Below are positions 1 through 8,158 of a DNA stretch of 33,654 nt, piece by piece. Made by a program: the position numbers and the translations under genes. The stretch is from Limnochordia bacterium (lineage in GTDB: Bacteria; Bacillota; Limnochordia; Darwinibacteriales; DTU012). The stretch is from contig SKHL01000180.1 in assembly GCA_007116995.1 (NCBI GenBank), positions 1 to 33,654 on the forward strand. The letters are read 5' to 3'. The notes beneath the pieces are model-generated. The model saw only the letters and a list, made by a program, of their open reading frames with translations, was not told the DNA's origin and made no database searches. Each line of letters starts with the position of its first letter. The stretch's first letter is position 1.

Positions 1-269
1 GCCTCTTAACAGGAGCTTTGCTCTCCGGGTTTACCTTAGCTGTAATGATGGCTAATGCTGGTGGAGCTTGGGATAATGCTAAAAAGTTTATTGAGGAAGG
101 AAACCTCGGTGGTAAAGGATCTGATGCGCATAAAGCCGCAGTAACCGGTGACACTGTGGGAGATCCCTTCAAGGACACATCTGGCCCCTCTTTAGATATC
201 CTAATTAAGCTTATCTCTATGGTTTCTCTGGTTTTTGCATCCTTCATTGTACAAAACGCTATCTTTTAG
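1..269 (+). CDS. hppA: Membrane-bound proton/sodium-translocating pyrophosphatase, C-terminal end (partial)
   Basis: This is the last 88 or so residues of a gene that starts before the window; the frame is open to base 3. Membrane pyrophosphatases hydrolyse inorganic pyrophosphate and pump H+ or Na+ across the membrane. The visible part holds the family's highly conserved C-terminal segment: GGAWDNAKK, then GGKGSDAHKAAVTGDTVGDP and FKDTSGPSLDILIKL, whose charged residues belong to the cytoplasmic pyrophosphate/Mg site. A final hydrophobic helix (ISMVSLVFASFIV) ends the protein. The TTG at 18 is an internal Leu codon, not a start. The K+-dependence position lies outside the window, so ion specificity cannot be read. 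A strong terminator follows directly. Confidence 0.93.
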   Translation, partial: LLTGALLSGFTLAVMMANAGGAWDNAKKFIEEGNLGGKGSDAHKAAVTGDTVGDPFKDTSGPSLDILIKLISMVSLVFASFIVQNAIF

Positions 270-280
270 TTGGATATCCA

Positions 281-321
281 CTGCACGCTCCTATTTTTCC
301 CAGGAACGTGCAGGTTTTTTT
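281..321 (+). terminator. Rho-independent terminator of hppA
   Basis: A 12-bp stem (281-292 against 302-313, one C-A mismatch) is followed by a run of seven T at 315-321. It sits 11 bp after the hppA stop codon and separates it from the tRNA-Met promoter. Confidence 0.9.
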
Positions 322-332
322 CAAAAATAGGG

Positions 333-361
333 TTGACTTCAGTAACGCTTATGGGTATAAT
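333..361 (+). promoter_or_regulatory. Sigma-A promoter of tRNA-Met
   Basis: TTGACT at 333-338 and a perfect TATAAT at 356-361 are separated by 17 bp. The tRNA begins 12 bp after the -10 box, so transcription would start only a few bases before the mature 5' end. Confidence 0.88.
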
Positions 362-373
362 AATCTTTGTCAT

Positions 374-450
374 GGCGGTGTAGCTCAGATGGTGAGAGCA
401 TACGGTTCATACCCGTAGTGTCGCTGGTTCAATTCCAGCCACCGCTACCA
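374..450 (+). tRNA. tRNA-Met (CAT), elongator type
   Basis: The cloverleaf is complete: acceptor GGCGGTG pairs with CACCGCT (first pair G-U), the anticodon loop TTCATAC carries CAT, the T-loop is TTCAATT, and an encoded ACCA end is present. It lacks the C1-A72 mismatch and GGG/CCC anticodon stem of initiator tRNA, which are present in the copy at 31499, so this is the elongator. A tRNA-Met just upstream of spoIIE is also found in Bacillus subtilis. Confidence 0.95.
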
Positions 451-464
451 TCGATACACGAAAT

Positions 465-496
465 AAACCCTCATGACTGGAGGGTTTTCTTTTTAT
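465..496 (+). terminator. Terminator after tRNA-Met
   Basis: The stem AACCCTC (466-472) pairs with GAGGGTT (480-486) around a 7-nt loop, and a T-rich tract follows to 496. Confidence 0.8.
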
Positions 497-536
497 TTGT
501 GGAAAAGTATCAGAATGTTGGATCTGACTTCAAGCT

Positions 537-553
537 TGTTCGACATAGAACAT
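537..553 (+). promoter_or_regulatory. Candidate Spo0A box and dyad upstream of spoIIE
   Basis: TTCGACA at 539-545 is the exact reverse complement of the Spo0A consensus TGTCGAA. It lies about 100 bp upstream of the spoIIE start, in the only intergenic space that can hold its promoter. The box is embedded in a dyad TGTTC-N6-GAACA (538-553). In B. subtilis spoIIE is activated by Spo0A~P from a sigma-A promoter with abnormal spacing. No clear -35/-10 pair is visible here, so the box is suggestive only. Confidence 0.5.
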
Positions 554-646
554 CCCTGCGATGTGTTACCCTTTATGGTAAGCCACTCGCGCACAATACC
601 TGGGATATTGTTAGGTTTTGTGAATTCATGTTTAGGGGATGATTTT

Positions 647-2716
647 ATGGAGCGGATAGAGTCGAACACAGTGCCCACGTATCGAGTAGTACCTCTATCA
701 GTCAGGCAGCGAAAGCGCACTGCTGTGACTAAGCGATGGCCTAGTATTCAAATACAATGGATGCCCATACTGATTGGATTCTTCTTGGCTAGAGCACTAT
801 TATTAAATGAACTGCTACCATTTGGTGTAGCCTATTTGGCCGCAACCAGACGACAATCTCAAGAGGTTTCTCCCGGGCCCTTTATCGGTGTGTTACTGGG
901 CTTGTTTACACTAAATGCCCCAGTGCTACTGCTACCCTATTATCTAATAGTAGGTCTGATTTGGTTTGTTGGGGGGACAAGCAAACAACGTCCGCACCAA
1001 TTTTGGATTCTATGGATTATTGTGGGTTTTCTTCTGATAAAAGCACCGATAAATCTGCTTTACCAAAGGGCAGCCATGGTTTGGATAGCCGCTCTTGCTG
1101 AATCTATGTTAGCTATTGTGGGATATAGTATCGTCATTCCTTTGTTGGAGCGGACTGCATCCCATAGCTTAGCCCATAAGGAATTACAGTTAAGCTTGCT
1201 ATTGGTGGCCGGGCTGATGGGATCTGATTTGATCATAGCCGGAATTTCGATGCGGTGGGTGATCATGTTTTATCTCATTCTGACCACTGCTCGTTTAGGG
1301 GGTGTGCTCTTAACCTTCATGGCGGGTCCAAGCCTATTAGTTGTTAGTTTATTATTGCAGATGCCCATAGAGTTTGGCACTCTTCTTGTGGTTGTTGGTG
1401 TGATGGCGGGATGCTTTCACAAAACCCCAGGAGGATTATGGCTAGGAGGTATTGTGGGCTGCCTCTTAGTTTTCCATGTTCCAATTCAGGCTCAAACAGT
1501 GGTTTGTTTTGGCTATATATTTGTGGCTGGGCTATTAGTATATATCACTCCTTGCAAACATGTCAGGAAGTTGGAGCGGATAATTCCAGGTACAGATAAA
1601 TATCTCGAGCGGCAAGCATCTCATAATACGCGGGTTCAGCAGATTTTAGAAAAACGGATTGTTCAATTCTCCCAGGTGTTTACCGAATTGGCCTCCACCT
1701 TAGATAACAGTAGTTTTGTATCTCAACAGCTAGGTACCTTTGCCAAAATCGTGGACGATCTGGGCAGGGAATTAAATACCGATGTGGAGTTTGCTGAAGC
1801 CATTGAAGAAAAGCTTTGGCAACGATTGGACTGCTATGAGCTGTCTGAATTGACAGTTCTGCAGGGTAGTGACGGACATGAAATTTGTGGGCAGCGATTA
1901 ACCCCGTGTGGTGAAGGCTGGTGTGAGCAGGTGGCTCGTGAGAGCGAGCATCTCTTAGGTGGACGATATCAAGTGGTCACACGCAACTGCACCGAACAAG
2001 ATAGTTGCGGTTTTGACATTAAACCCAAGCCGCGGTATCGGCTAGATGTACAAACGGCCAAAGTTGCACAAGGAAAAGTATCTGGAGACAGTGATATTGT
2101 GTTTCCGTTATCAGCTGGAAAGGTCGGTCTATTAGTGAGTGACGGCATGGGTACTGGAGAACGTGCAGCGGCCGACAGTCTTGCTACTATCCGACTGCTT
2201 GAGAAACTCATACGTATGGGATATGATCGGGAACTAGGGGTTAAGATCATTAATCAGACGCTATTAACGAGGAATAGGGACGAGTCTTTTGTCACGATTG
2301 ATCTTGTTGTGGTAGATACGCAAAATGGTCAATTAGAGTTTGTTAAAATTGGTGCTGCACCTAGTTTTATCAAGCGTGGATATGATATTGAAGTAATTCA
2401 GAATTACGCCCTGCCCGTTGGAATTCTGCACCATGTAGACGTAGAACCGGAGAGACGACTCTTGAAAGAGGGCGATTTCTTGGTGATGGTTACCGATGGT
2501 GTTTTGGAATCGCAACGAGAATTAACTAATAAAGACGAGTGGTTATGTAGCCTGTTACGACGAGTTGATGATGACATTAGTTGTCAGGAGTTAGCTAGTA
2601 GTGTGTTAGCCCAGAGCTTACAGACCACCAAAGGAGAAGTACAGGATGATATGATGGTTCTAGTAACTAGATTAGTCAAGGAAGATCCAGAAATCTATTC
2701 ATATCGGGGGAATTAA
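647..2716 (+). CDS. spoIIE: Stage II sporulation protein E (PP2C-type serine phosphatase)
   Basis: SpoIIE dephosphorylates the anti-anti-sigma factor SpoIIAA, releasing sigma-F in the forespore, and it interacts with FtsZ at the polar septum. From the ATG at 647 the product is 689 residues, shorter than the ~827 of B. subtilis. A strongly hydrophobic multi-pass region (about residues 35-300) is followed by a linker and a C-terminal PP2C domain. Metal-binding motifs are visible: SDGMGTG (Asp499), VTDGVLE (Asp617) and a late DDMMVLVTRL (about 667). The frame is open back to 473, but that stretch runs through the tRNA terminator; the ATG at 647 follows AGGGGA at proper spacing and starts directly before the membrane region. 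tilS follows 5 bp after the stop. Confidence 0.93.
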   Translation: MERIESNTVPTYRVVPLSVRQRKRTAVTKRWPSIQIQWMPILIGFFLARALLLNELLPFGVAYLAATRRQSQEVSPGPFIGVLLGLFTLNAPVLLLPYYLIVGLIWFVGGTSKQRPHQFWILWIIVGFLLIKAPINLLYQRAAMVWIAALAESMLAIVGYSIVIPLLERTASHSLAHKELQLSLLLVAGLMGSDLIIAGISMRWVIMFYLILTTARLGGVLLTFMAGPSLLVVSLLLQMPIEFGTLLVVVGVMAGCFHKTPGGLWLGGIVGCLLVFHVPIQAQTVVCFGYIFVAGLLVYITPCKHVRKLERIIPGTDKYLERQASHNTRVQQILEKRIVQFSQVFTELASTLDNSSFVSQQLGTFAKIVDDLGRELNTDVEFAEAIEEKLWQRLDCYELSELTVLQGSDGHEICGQRLTPCGEGWCEQVARESEHLLGGRYQVVTRNCTEQDSCGFDIKPKPRYRLDVQTAKVAQGKVSGDSDIVFPLSAGKVGLLVSDGMGTGERAAADSLATIRLLEKLIRMGYDRELGVKIINQTLLTRNRDESFVTIDLVVVDTQNGQLEFVKIGAAPSFIKRGYDIEVIQNYALPVGILHHVDVEPERRLLKEGDFLVMVTDGVLESQRELTNKDEWLCSLLRRVDDDISCQELASSVLAQSLQTTKGEVQDDMMVLVTRLVKEDPEIYSYRGN

Positions 2717-2721
2717 TTAAC

Positions 2722-4110
2722 GTGGGACGTAAGCTAAAGGATGTTTTTTTAGACACAATCCAATCATTTTCCATGGTTACCCCTAAGGATAAGCTGTTAG
2801 TAGCTGTAAGTGGAGGTCCTGATTCCATGGCTTTATTGCACCTCTGCACCCACTATCTTCAGGTTCCTGTAGGGGTATTTCATCTTAATCATGGATTTAG
2901 AGAGAGTGCGGAAGATGAGGCTGTCTTTGTGGAAAAAATGGCAAATAGCTGGAGTGTGGATAGTCACATTTACCGATATAATGTAGTAGAATATTTGGAA
3001 CGTACGGGTGAGTCTAGCCAAGAGGGTGCTCGCAATGTACGCTATTCCTTATTGCAAGACTGTGTATCGCAATATGGGTACACGAAAGTGGTTACCGGGC
3101 ATCACGCACACGATCAAGGTGAAACTGTGCTGATGCGTATCCTACGGGGTAGCGGGGTTTTGGGTCTAGCAGGGATAAAACCAATACGTGATCAATACAT
3201 TCGGCCATTATTATTTAGTCCTAAGGCAGAGATACTAGCCTACTGCGAGGAAAATCAAATAGCTTATTGTCAAGACGAGTCCAATTTCAGTGATAAGTAC
3301 TTTCGGAATAAGATTCGCTTAGATTTGCTCCCCTATCTAGAACGGGAATATAGTCCGCAGATCTATAAGCAGTTATGTAATCTAGCAGAAACTGCTCGTG
3401 CAGATGATTTAGAATTGCACCAGCAGGCTCAGGCACTGTTTTCCCGTTTAACCTGGCAGGAAGAAGAACGGATCTATTTAGACCGCCGCTGTTTTCAAAA
3501 AGCATCCCTATCCATGCAACGACGACTATTGCGACTATGTTTCGTTCATGGGCTAGGTAATGCAGGATCATTAGATTTTGATCATATTGAAGAACTAAGA
3601 AAGAAAGTACTGGCTAAGGGGCCGTTTTCTGTAGAGTTACCCTTAATAAACGTAACTGGAACTGCGAATACTGTAATATTTGGCATCCCAGAGAGAAACC
3701 GCTGGGATGCTAGACCACTCGCTCTACCGGGGCAGGTAACAGTGGGTCGGTTCCGAATCACTGCTCGTATCTTTTCGCTTCGAGATTCAGAGATCCGCTC
3801 AGATAATTGTGAAGACTTCGCACTTGAGGATCTGCATTTTCCCTTGGAAATCCGGCCACGCCGGCCTGGCGATCGGCTGCAAGTATTTGGGCAACAAGGA
3901 ACGAAAAAAGTTAAGGATATTCTCATCAATGAGAAGATTCCTCTGCATTTACGGGATGAATTACCTCTCGTATGTGATCAGATGGGGATCCTCTGGATCT
4001 GTGGGGTAAGACGTAGTGAACTAGGGCGAATCAGTAAGGATACTAGGGAGATAGTAAGATTGTCTATTGATGATGTAAATCATTGTCACAGTGTCAACCC
4101 TGTGCTATAA
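2722..4110 (+). CDS. tilS: tRNA(Ile)-lysidine synthase
   Basis: TilS uses ATP and lysine to convert C34 of the CAU-anticodon tRNA-Ile to lysidine, changing its codon from AUG to AUA. The 462-residue protein has the N-type ATP pyrophosphatase PP-loop SGGPDS at residues 30-35. It also has the HxxxD-type motif GHHAHDQGETVLMRILRGSG, a central tRNA-binding region, and a C-terminal domain (RPRRPGDRL, then GTKKVKDILINEKIP). The start is GTG with GGGGG 11 bp upstream, 5 bp after spoIIE, so the two are probably cotranscribed. In Bacilli and many Clostridia hpt follows tilS; here ftsH comes next. Confidence 0.95.
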   Translation: MGRKLKDVFLDTIQSFSMVTPKDKLLVAVSGGPDSMALLHLCTHYLQVPVGVFHLNHGFRESAEDEAVFVEKMANSWSVDSHIYRYNVVEYLERTGESSQEGARNVRYSLLQDCVSQYGYTKVVTGHHAHDQGETVLMRILRGSGVLGLAGIKPIRDQYIRPLLFSPKAEILAYCEENQIAYCQDESNFSDKYFRNKIRLDLLPYLEREYSPQIYKQLCNLAETARADDLELHQQAQALFSRLTWQEEERIYLDRRCFQKASLSMQRRLLRLCFVHGLGNAGSLDFDHIEELRKKVLAKGPFSVELPLINVTGTANTVIFGIPERNRWDARPLALPGQVTVGRFRITARIFSLRDSEIRSDNCEDFALEDLHFPLEIRPRRPGDRLQVFGQQGTKKVKDILINEKIPLHLRDELPLVCDQMGILWICGVRRSELGRISKDTREIVRLSIDDVNHCHSVNPVL

Positions 4111-4111
4111 T
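4083..4111 (+). promoter_or_regulatory. Sigma-A promoter for ftsH inside the end of tilS
   Basis: TTGTCA at 4083-4088 and a perfect TATAAT at 4106-4111 have 17-bp spacing. The -10 box overlaps the tilS stop codon. It gives ftsH a promoter independent of the sporulation gene spoIIE upstream. Confidence 0.75.
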
Positions 4112-4166
4112 GAAGTGACATGGTAAGAATACTGCTGATGTGATATATTCGAGAGGAGGGCATATT

Positions 4167-6080
4167 TTGAATAAATTTTTACGGGGAATTAGTCTTTATT
4201 TGCTATTAGCAATTATTATGGTTTCCATTTTTAGTAGTCTATACTCACCTGGTGACTCTGCTCGTGAGCTATCTTATTCTGAGCTTGTTCGCCATTTAGA
4301 TAATAACCAGATAGTATCGGTTCGCATGATTGGTGAACAACGAGTAGAAGGCACGTTACAGGACGGAACCATATTTATATCATCTGTGCCATTTGGTAAG
4401 ATGGCCGAGTTAAGTGATATGTTAATAGCCCGTAATGTTCAGGTAACAGCTGAGGCTCCAGCGTCACCATCCTGGTTTATAGCATTATTGCCAAATATTA
4501 TTACTTTGGTTATTTTTGTGGCAATCTGGTTGTTCATTTTGAATCAAATGCAAGGTGGGAGTAATCGCGCCATGTCTTTTGGTAAGAGTAGAGCGAAGTT
4601 GCATTCCGAGGATAAGCCAGGTGTATCCTTTAATGATGTGGCAGGGGTTGATGAAGCCAAGCAAGAATTAGTAGAGATAGTTGATTTCTTAAAACAACCA
4701 AAGAAGTTTGCTGATCTTGGTGCTAAGATACCGAAAGGGGTCTTGTTGATCGGACCACCAGGAACAGGAAAGACCTTACTCGCCCGGGCTGTAGCTGGGG
4801 AGGCAGGCGTACCATTCTTTAGTATTAGTGGTTCGGAATTCGTGGAGATGTTTGTCGGTGTAGGTGCATCTCGAGTGCGCGATCTGTTTGAAAATGCAAA
4901 GAAGAACGCACCGTGTCTAATCTTTATTGATGAGTTAGATGCAGTAGGGCGCCAACGAGGCGCAGGTCTTGGTGGTGGTCATGATGAACGAGAACAAACT
5001 TTAAACCAGTTATTAGTAGAAATGGATGGGTTTGAAACCAATTCTGGGATAATTATAATGGCAGCCACGAATCGTTCTGATGTATTGGATCCTGCGTTAC
5101 TTCGTCCAGGTCGATTTGATCGCAAGGTAATCGTAGATCGTCCGGATTTGGCAGGTCGGAAAGCTATCCTGGAAATTCATGCCCGCCATAAGCCATTAGT
5201 GGATGTGGACTTTGATATCTTAGCTCGACGCACACCTGGATTTGCTGGTGCTGATCTAGAAAATCTCCTAAATGAAGCAGCTATTCTAGCAGCTAGAAAT
5301 AATAAACGTAAAGTGGGTATGATAGAGTGTGAAGAATCGATTGACCGAGTAGTTATGGGGCCTGAGAAGAAGAATCGGATTCTAACTCAACGGGATAAAG
5401 AGGTCTTTGCCTATCATGAGGCGGGTCATGCAGTTGTAGCGTATTATCTTCCCCAGGGAGACCCGGTTCACAAGGTGAGTATTATTGGTCGAGGTATGGC
5501 TGCTGGATATACAATGACATTACCAGAGGAAGAACGGTTTGTTACTACTAAGTCCAAGTTAGTTGATGATTTAACGGATTTACTTGGAGGTCGAGCAGCG
5601 GAAGCTATTGCCCTTAATGAGTCAAGTACAGGGGCACAAAATGATTTAGAGCGCTCTACCAAAATTGCTCGAAAAATGGTAATGGAGTGGGGTATGAGCG
5701 AGAAATTAGGACCGCTAACATTTGGTCGTCCTAGCGGCGAGGATTTAGTATTCTTAGGAAGAGATATTTCTAGAGATAGAAACTATAGTGAAGAAGTAGC
5801 CGCCACTATTGATAGCGAAGTTCACACTCTTGTTGAAGGATGTTACCAAACAGCTTTGAAGATTCTCTCGGATCATCGAGATCGGCTAGACGCCCTAGTT
5901 GGTTCGCTTAAGGAACGTGAGACCATCAATAAAGCACAGTTTGAAGCTATTATGGAAGGCAAGGAGCTTCCTTGTGACGATGAGTGTTCGAGTGAGAATG
6001 TCGCCGCCGTTAAGGAAGATAGCAAACAGAAGGACCGTGTTGTTAAGACAAAACAAGAACCCGCTATAGGCTTAGAGTAA
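4167..6080 (+). CDS. ftsH: ATP-dependent zinc metalloprotease FtsH
   Basis: FtsH is a hexameric membrane AAA+ protease that degrades misassembled membrane proteins and regulators. The start chosen is TTG at 4167, preceded by GAGGAGGG at 4153-4160; it gives MNKFLRGISLYLLLA, the usual FtsH N-terminus, and 637 residues. The frame extends to a GTG at 4140, but that would put the Shine-Dalgarno inside the gene. Two membrane helices (about 8-27 and 98-120) flank an extracytoplasmic domain. Then come Walker A GPPGTGKT (196-203), Walker B LIFIDELDAVG, the second-region-of-homology motif ATNRSDVLDPALLRPGRFD, and the zinc site HEAGH (417-421), with a later Asp in GAQNDLERS. The charged tail is typical. 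Confidence 0.96.
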   Translation: MNKFLRGISLYLLLAIIMVSIFSSLYSPGDSARELSYSELVRHLDNNQIVSVRMIGEQRVEGTLQDGTIFISSVPFGKMAELSDMLIARNVQVTAEAPASPSWFIALLPNIITLVIFVAIWLFILNQMQGGSNRAMSFGKSRAKLHSEDKPGVSFNDVAGVDEAKQELVEIVDFLKQPKKFADLGAKIPKGVLLIGPPGTGKTLLARAVAGEAGVPFFSISGSEFVEMFVGVGASRVRDLFENAKKNAPCLIFIDELDAVGRQRGAGLGGGHDEREQTLNQLLVEMDGFETNSGIIIMAATNRSDVLDPALLRPGRFDRKVIVDRPDLAGRKAILEIHARHKPLVDVDFDILARRTPGFAGADLENLLNEAAILAARNNKRKVGMIECEESIDRVVMGPEKKNRILTQRDKEVFAYHEAGHAVVAYYLPQGDPVHKVSIIGRGMAAGYTMTLPEEERFVTTKSKLVDDLTDLLGGRAAEAIALNESSTGAQNDLERSTKIARKMVMEWGMSEKLGPLTFGRPSGEDLVFLGRDISRDRNYSEEVAATIDSEVHTLVEGCYQTALKILSDHRDRLDALVGSLKERETINKAQFEAIMEGKELPCDDECSSENVAAVKEDSKQKDRVVKTKQEPAIGLE

Positions 6081-6100
6081 TATATAGTGCAAAGCAATTC

Positions 6101-6129
6101 CTAGTCGTCCCTCGAGTTGGGACGGCTAG
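6101..6129 (+). other. Hairpin without U-tract between ftsH and folB
   Basis: An 11-bp stem with one G-U pair (6101-6111 against 6119-6129) has a 7-nt loop. No T-run follows, so it is not a standard intrinsic terminator. It could stabilise the ftsH mRNA 3' end or be a processing site. Confidence 0.5.
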
Positions 6130-6184
6130 CCTAATAGATCTAAATTGTATGAAGGCAAAAGCGTTTGAAGGGAGCTGTGTGTAA

Positions 6185-6544
6185 GTGTCGGACAAATTAG
6201 TACTGCAGAATATGACGTTTTATGGGTATCATGGGGCCTTTGCAGCTGAAAAGGAAGTTGGACAAAAGTTTGCAGTGGACTTGGAGGTACATACAGATAT
6301 ACAGAACCTAGGAGATGACACAGAGCTGGCCTTTAATTACGTAGATGCATATACTATGGTTAAGGAAATCGTTGAAGAGCGGGAGTTTAGCCTTGTGGAA
6401 ACACTAGCAGAAACGATCGCAACCCAAATAGTATCTATGTATGATGTAAAAGAAGTCGTTGTGAGAGTTCGCAAAATGCAAGTACCTGTTGGCGGCTATT
6501 TAGATTATCTAGAAGTAGAAATATGTCGATCTGGAATCAAGTGA
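6185..6544 (+). CDS. folB: Dihydroneopterin aldolase
   Basis: FolB cleaves 7,8-dihydroneopterin to 6-hydroxymethyl-7,8-dihydropterin and glycolaldehyde in folate synthesis. The 119-residue protein matches the family's length. Diagnostic residues are visible: FYGYHG (12-17), Glu22 in the AEKEVGQ segment, the VETLAE pterin-binding stretch (71-76) and catalytic Lys97 in VRKMQVPVGG. The start is GTG with AAGGGAG about 11 bp upstream. In Bacillus folB sits between folP and folK; here neither partner is adjacent, so the other folate genes must be elsewhere. A bidirectional terminator separates it from the convergent protease gene. Confidence 0.93.
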   Translation: MSDKLVLQNMTFYGYHGAFAAEKEVGQKFAVDLEVHTDIQNLGDDTELAFNYVDAYTMVKEIVEEREFSLVETLAETIATQIVSMYDVKEVVVRVRKMQVPVGGYLDYLEVEICRSGIK

Positions 6545-6577
6545 GATAAAACCCGCCTAATTTAGGCGGGTTTTATC
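6545..6577. terminator. Bidirectional terminator between folB and htrA
   Basis: A perfect 16-bp inverted repeat (6545-6560 against 6562-6577) has a GC core flanked by AAAA/TTTT, so either strand reads as GC stem plus U-tract. It lies exactly between the convergent stop codons. Confidence 0.93.
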
Positions 6578-6597
6578 TTACAATCAGAAAGCCTATG

Positions 6598-7836
6598 TCA
6601 GCGAAAATCTACGGGAACATCTCCAAGTGTTACTCGGATGAACATGGTTTTACCTTGGCGAACCACAGTTAGAAGCAGATCGTCACCAGGCTCTTGATTC
6701 AGGATGACATTGGCAAAGTCTTGGTACTCAATAATTGCAGTGTCATCCACTCGGCGGATGATATCAAAGGGCTGCAAGCCGCTTTCGTATGCTGGGGATC
6801 CTTCAATCACATCACCAATCATAATACCCTTTGTATCCGGTAGTTCAAAGTGAGTCATCGCATCTTCAGAAACAGGTCCGTAGAGGATGCCTAACCATGC
6901 TCGTGGAGGAAGTTTATGCTCAACTCCACCTGTCTCGATTAACTCTTCGAGTACATCTTTCGCTACATTGATCGGAATAGCAAAGCCAATCCCTTGGGCT
7001 TGGGCATGAACAGCGGTGTTTATACCGATAACCTCGCCTTGAATATTTAATAAAGGACCACCGGAGTTGCCTCGGTTAATAGCGGCATCTGTCTGCATTA
7101 AATTGGAGTATACCTGTGCTGCTCCGCTGTCTGTGCGGATGGTAATTTCCCGGCCTTTCGCACTCAGCACGCCTACAGTTACCGTATGTTCAAATTGTTT
7201 TCCGTAGGGATTACCAATGGCAATCACCCATTCGCCAGGGCGAGATAGATCAGAGTCGCCTAACGTAACAGAGGGGAACTGTTTTTCGCTTACGATCTGC
7301 AGTACGGCCAAGTCTAACTTAGAATCGGATCCAAGAATCTTTGCCTCATAGTCCCCGCTTATTCCAGGAGCATTAATCGTAACGGTAATTTCTTGATTAT
7401 CCCCAATGTTTCCTACCACATGTTGGTTGGTTAAGACTACGCCAGAGGGATCGATAATAAATCCGGTTCCCTGGCTCATTGGTGGGGTTTGCGGAGCTCG
7501 TGGTGTTGGGAAGGGTGAAAAGAACCAGCTATCAAATAGATCTTGGAAAGGATCACTAGGTGGGCGGCTGGTTTGCTTAGGCCATTGTGCACTAATATAA
7601 ACAATGGCTGGGCTGGTTGACTCAGCAATGTCTGCGATAACATAAGGATTTCCGCTCAGTGCGGAATACATTGCTACATCCCCTCGTAATTCGTTAGTAT
7701 CTGGAATTGTACTATCTACCCCAGAGTCTCCCTGTGCAAAGGTGTTGTTTACTAAAGCGTGACTGAATAACACGTAACCTGAAACGACTAACACAAGAGA
7801 AAGTACGAGAATAGGAAATAGTTTTTTTGCTTTCAT
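6598..7836 (-). CDS. Membrane-anchored HtrA/DegP-type serine protease with PDZ domain
   Basis: This is a trypsin-like surface protease of the HtrA family, expected to degrade or refold damaged exported proteins. From the ATG at 7836 (GGGGAGGA just upstream) the protein has 412 residues. An N-terminal signal anchor (about 6-28) leads to a Pro-rich, low-complexity linker (about 85-120). The catalytic triad is His139 (TNQHVV), Asp175 (KLDLAVLQ) and Ser258 (NRGNSGGPL). One C-terminal PDZ domain spans about 310-405. The frame is open to a TTG at 7992, but that extension lacks a ribosome site and would bury the signal anchor. A weak -10 (TATACA, 7949-7954) lies upstream. Which htrA/degP paralogue it is cannot be decided. 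Confidence 0.92.
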   Translation of the reverse strand: MKAKKLFPILVLSLVLVVSGYVLFSHALVNNTFAQGDSGVDSTIPDTNELRGDVAMYSALSGNPYVIADIAESTSPAIVYISAQWPKQTSRPPSDPFQDLFDSWFFSPFPTPRAPQTPPMSQGTGFIIDPSGVVLTNQHVVGNIGDNQEITVTINAPGISGDYEAKILGSDSKLDLAVLQIVSEKQFPSVTLGDSDLSRPGEWVIAIGNPYGKQFEHTVTVGVLSAKGREITIRTDSGAAQVYSNLMQTDAAINRGNSGGPLLNIQGEVIGINTAVHAQAQGIGFAIPINVAKDVLEELIETGGVEHKLPPRAWLGILYGPVSEDAMTHFELPDTKGIMIGDVIEGSPAYESGLQPFDIIRRVDDTAIIEYQDFANVILNQEPGDDLLLTVVRQGKTMFIRVTLGDVPVDFR

Positions 7837-8003
7837 GGAAATCCTCCCCTTTTCTGATATATTGGGTAAATAATCCTTGCCTAGTGTAGGTTTTCGCTGG
7901 TCCCTCCTTTCTAGTAAAAATAAATGACTGACAGGGTAACTAGGGACTTGTATAGTGCTTCGATTTTTGACGGTATAATTTGAGGGTTTCAAGGCGATAC
8001 TTG

Positions 8004-8032
8004 TTGAATTTTTCCTGAGAATTGTTTACAAT
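8004..8032 (+). promoter_or_regulatory. Sigma-A promoter of tRNA-Sec
   Basis: TTGAAT at 8004-8009 and TACAAT at 8027-8032 have 17-bp spacing; the -10 box ends 6 bp before the mature tRNA 5' end. Confidence 0.65.
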
Positions 8033-8038
8033 ATGTGT

Positions 8039-8138
8039 GGGGGAATATGAGTCCCTGGTGGGTTCCGCAGGCTTCAAACCTGTTTGGGGGGCCGCATAAG
8101 CTGTCCTCGGTGGGTTCGATTCCCATATTCTCCCGCCA
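8039..8138 (+). tRNA. selC: tRNA-Sec (TCA)
   Basis: This is a 100-nt tRNA with the bacterial selenocysteine design. It has an 8-bp acceptor (8039-8046 with 8127-8134, one G-U), a 5-bp T-stem (8110-8114 with 8122-8126), a long variable arm and anticodon TCA at 8074-8076 in loop CTTCAAA. The discriminator is G with an encoded CCA. It reads UGA as selenocysteine with SelB. It faces selB on the opposite strand, with only 20 bp between its 3' end and the selB stop and no obvious terminator. Confidence 0.95.
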
Positions 8139-8158
8139 GTTAAACTGCGATACCTGGT

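Noticed and set aside
538..553. SOS (LexA) box before spoIIE
   Set aside because: The half-sites are in the order TGTTC-N6-GAACA, opposite to the Firmicute LexA pattern GAAC-N4-GTTC.
473..646. N-terminal extension of spoIIE from an upstream ATG
   Set aside because: It runs through the tRNA terminator and the Spo0A-box region, has no ribosome site, and the conserved protein starts at 647.
7837..7992. N-terminal extension of the HtrA-like protein from a TTG at 7992
   Set aside because: It would bury the signal anchor and overlaps a hairpin-rich leader; GGGGAGGA clearly marks the ATG at 7836.
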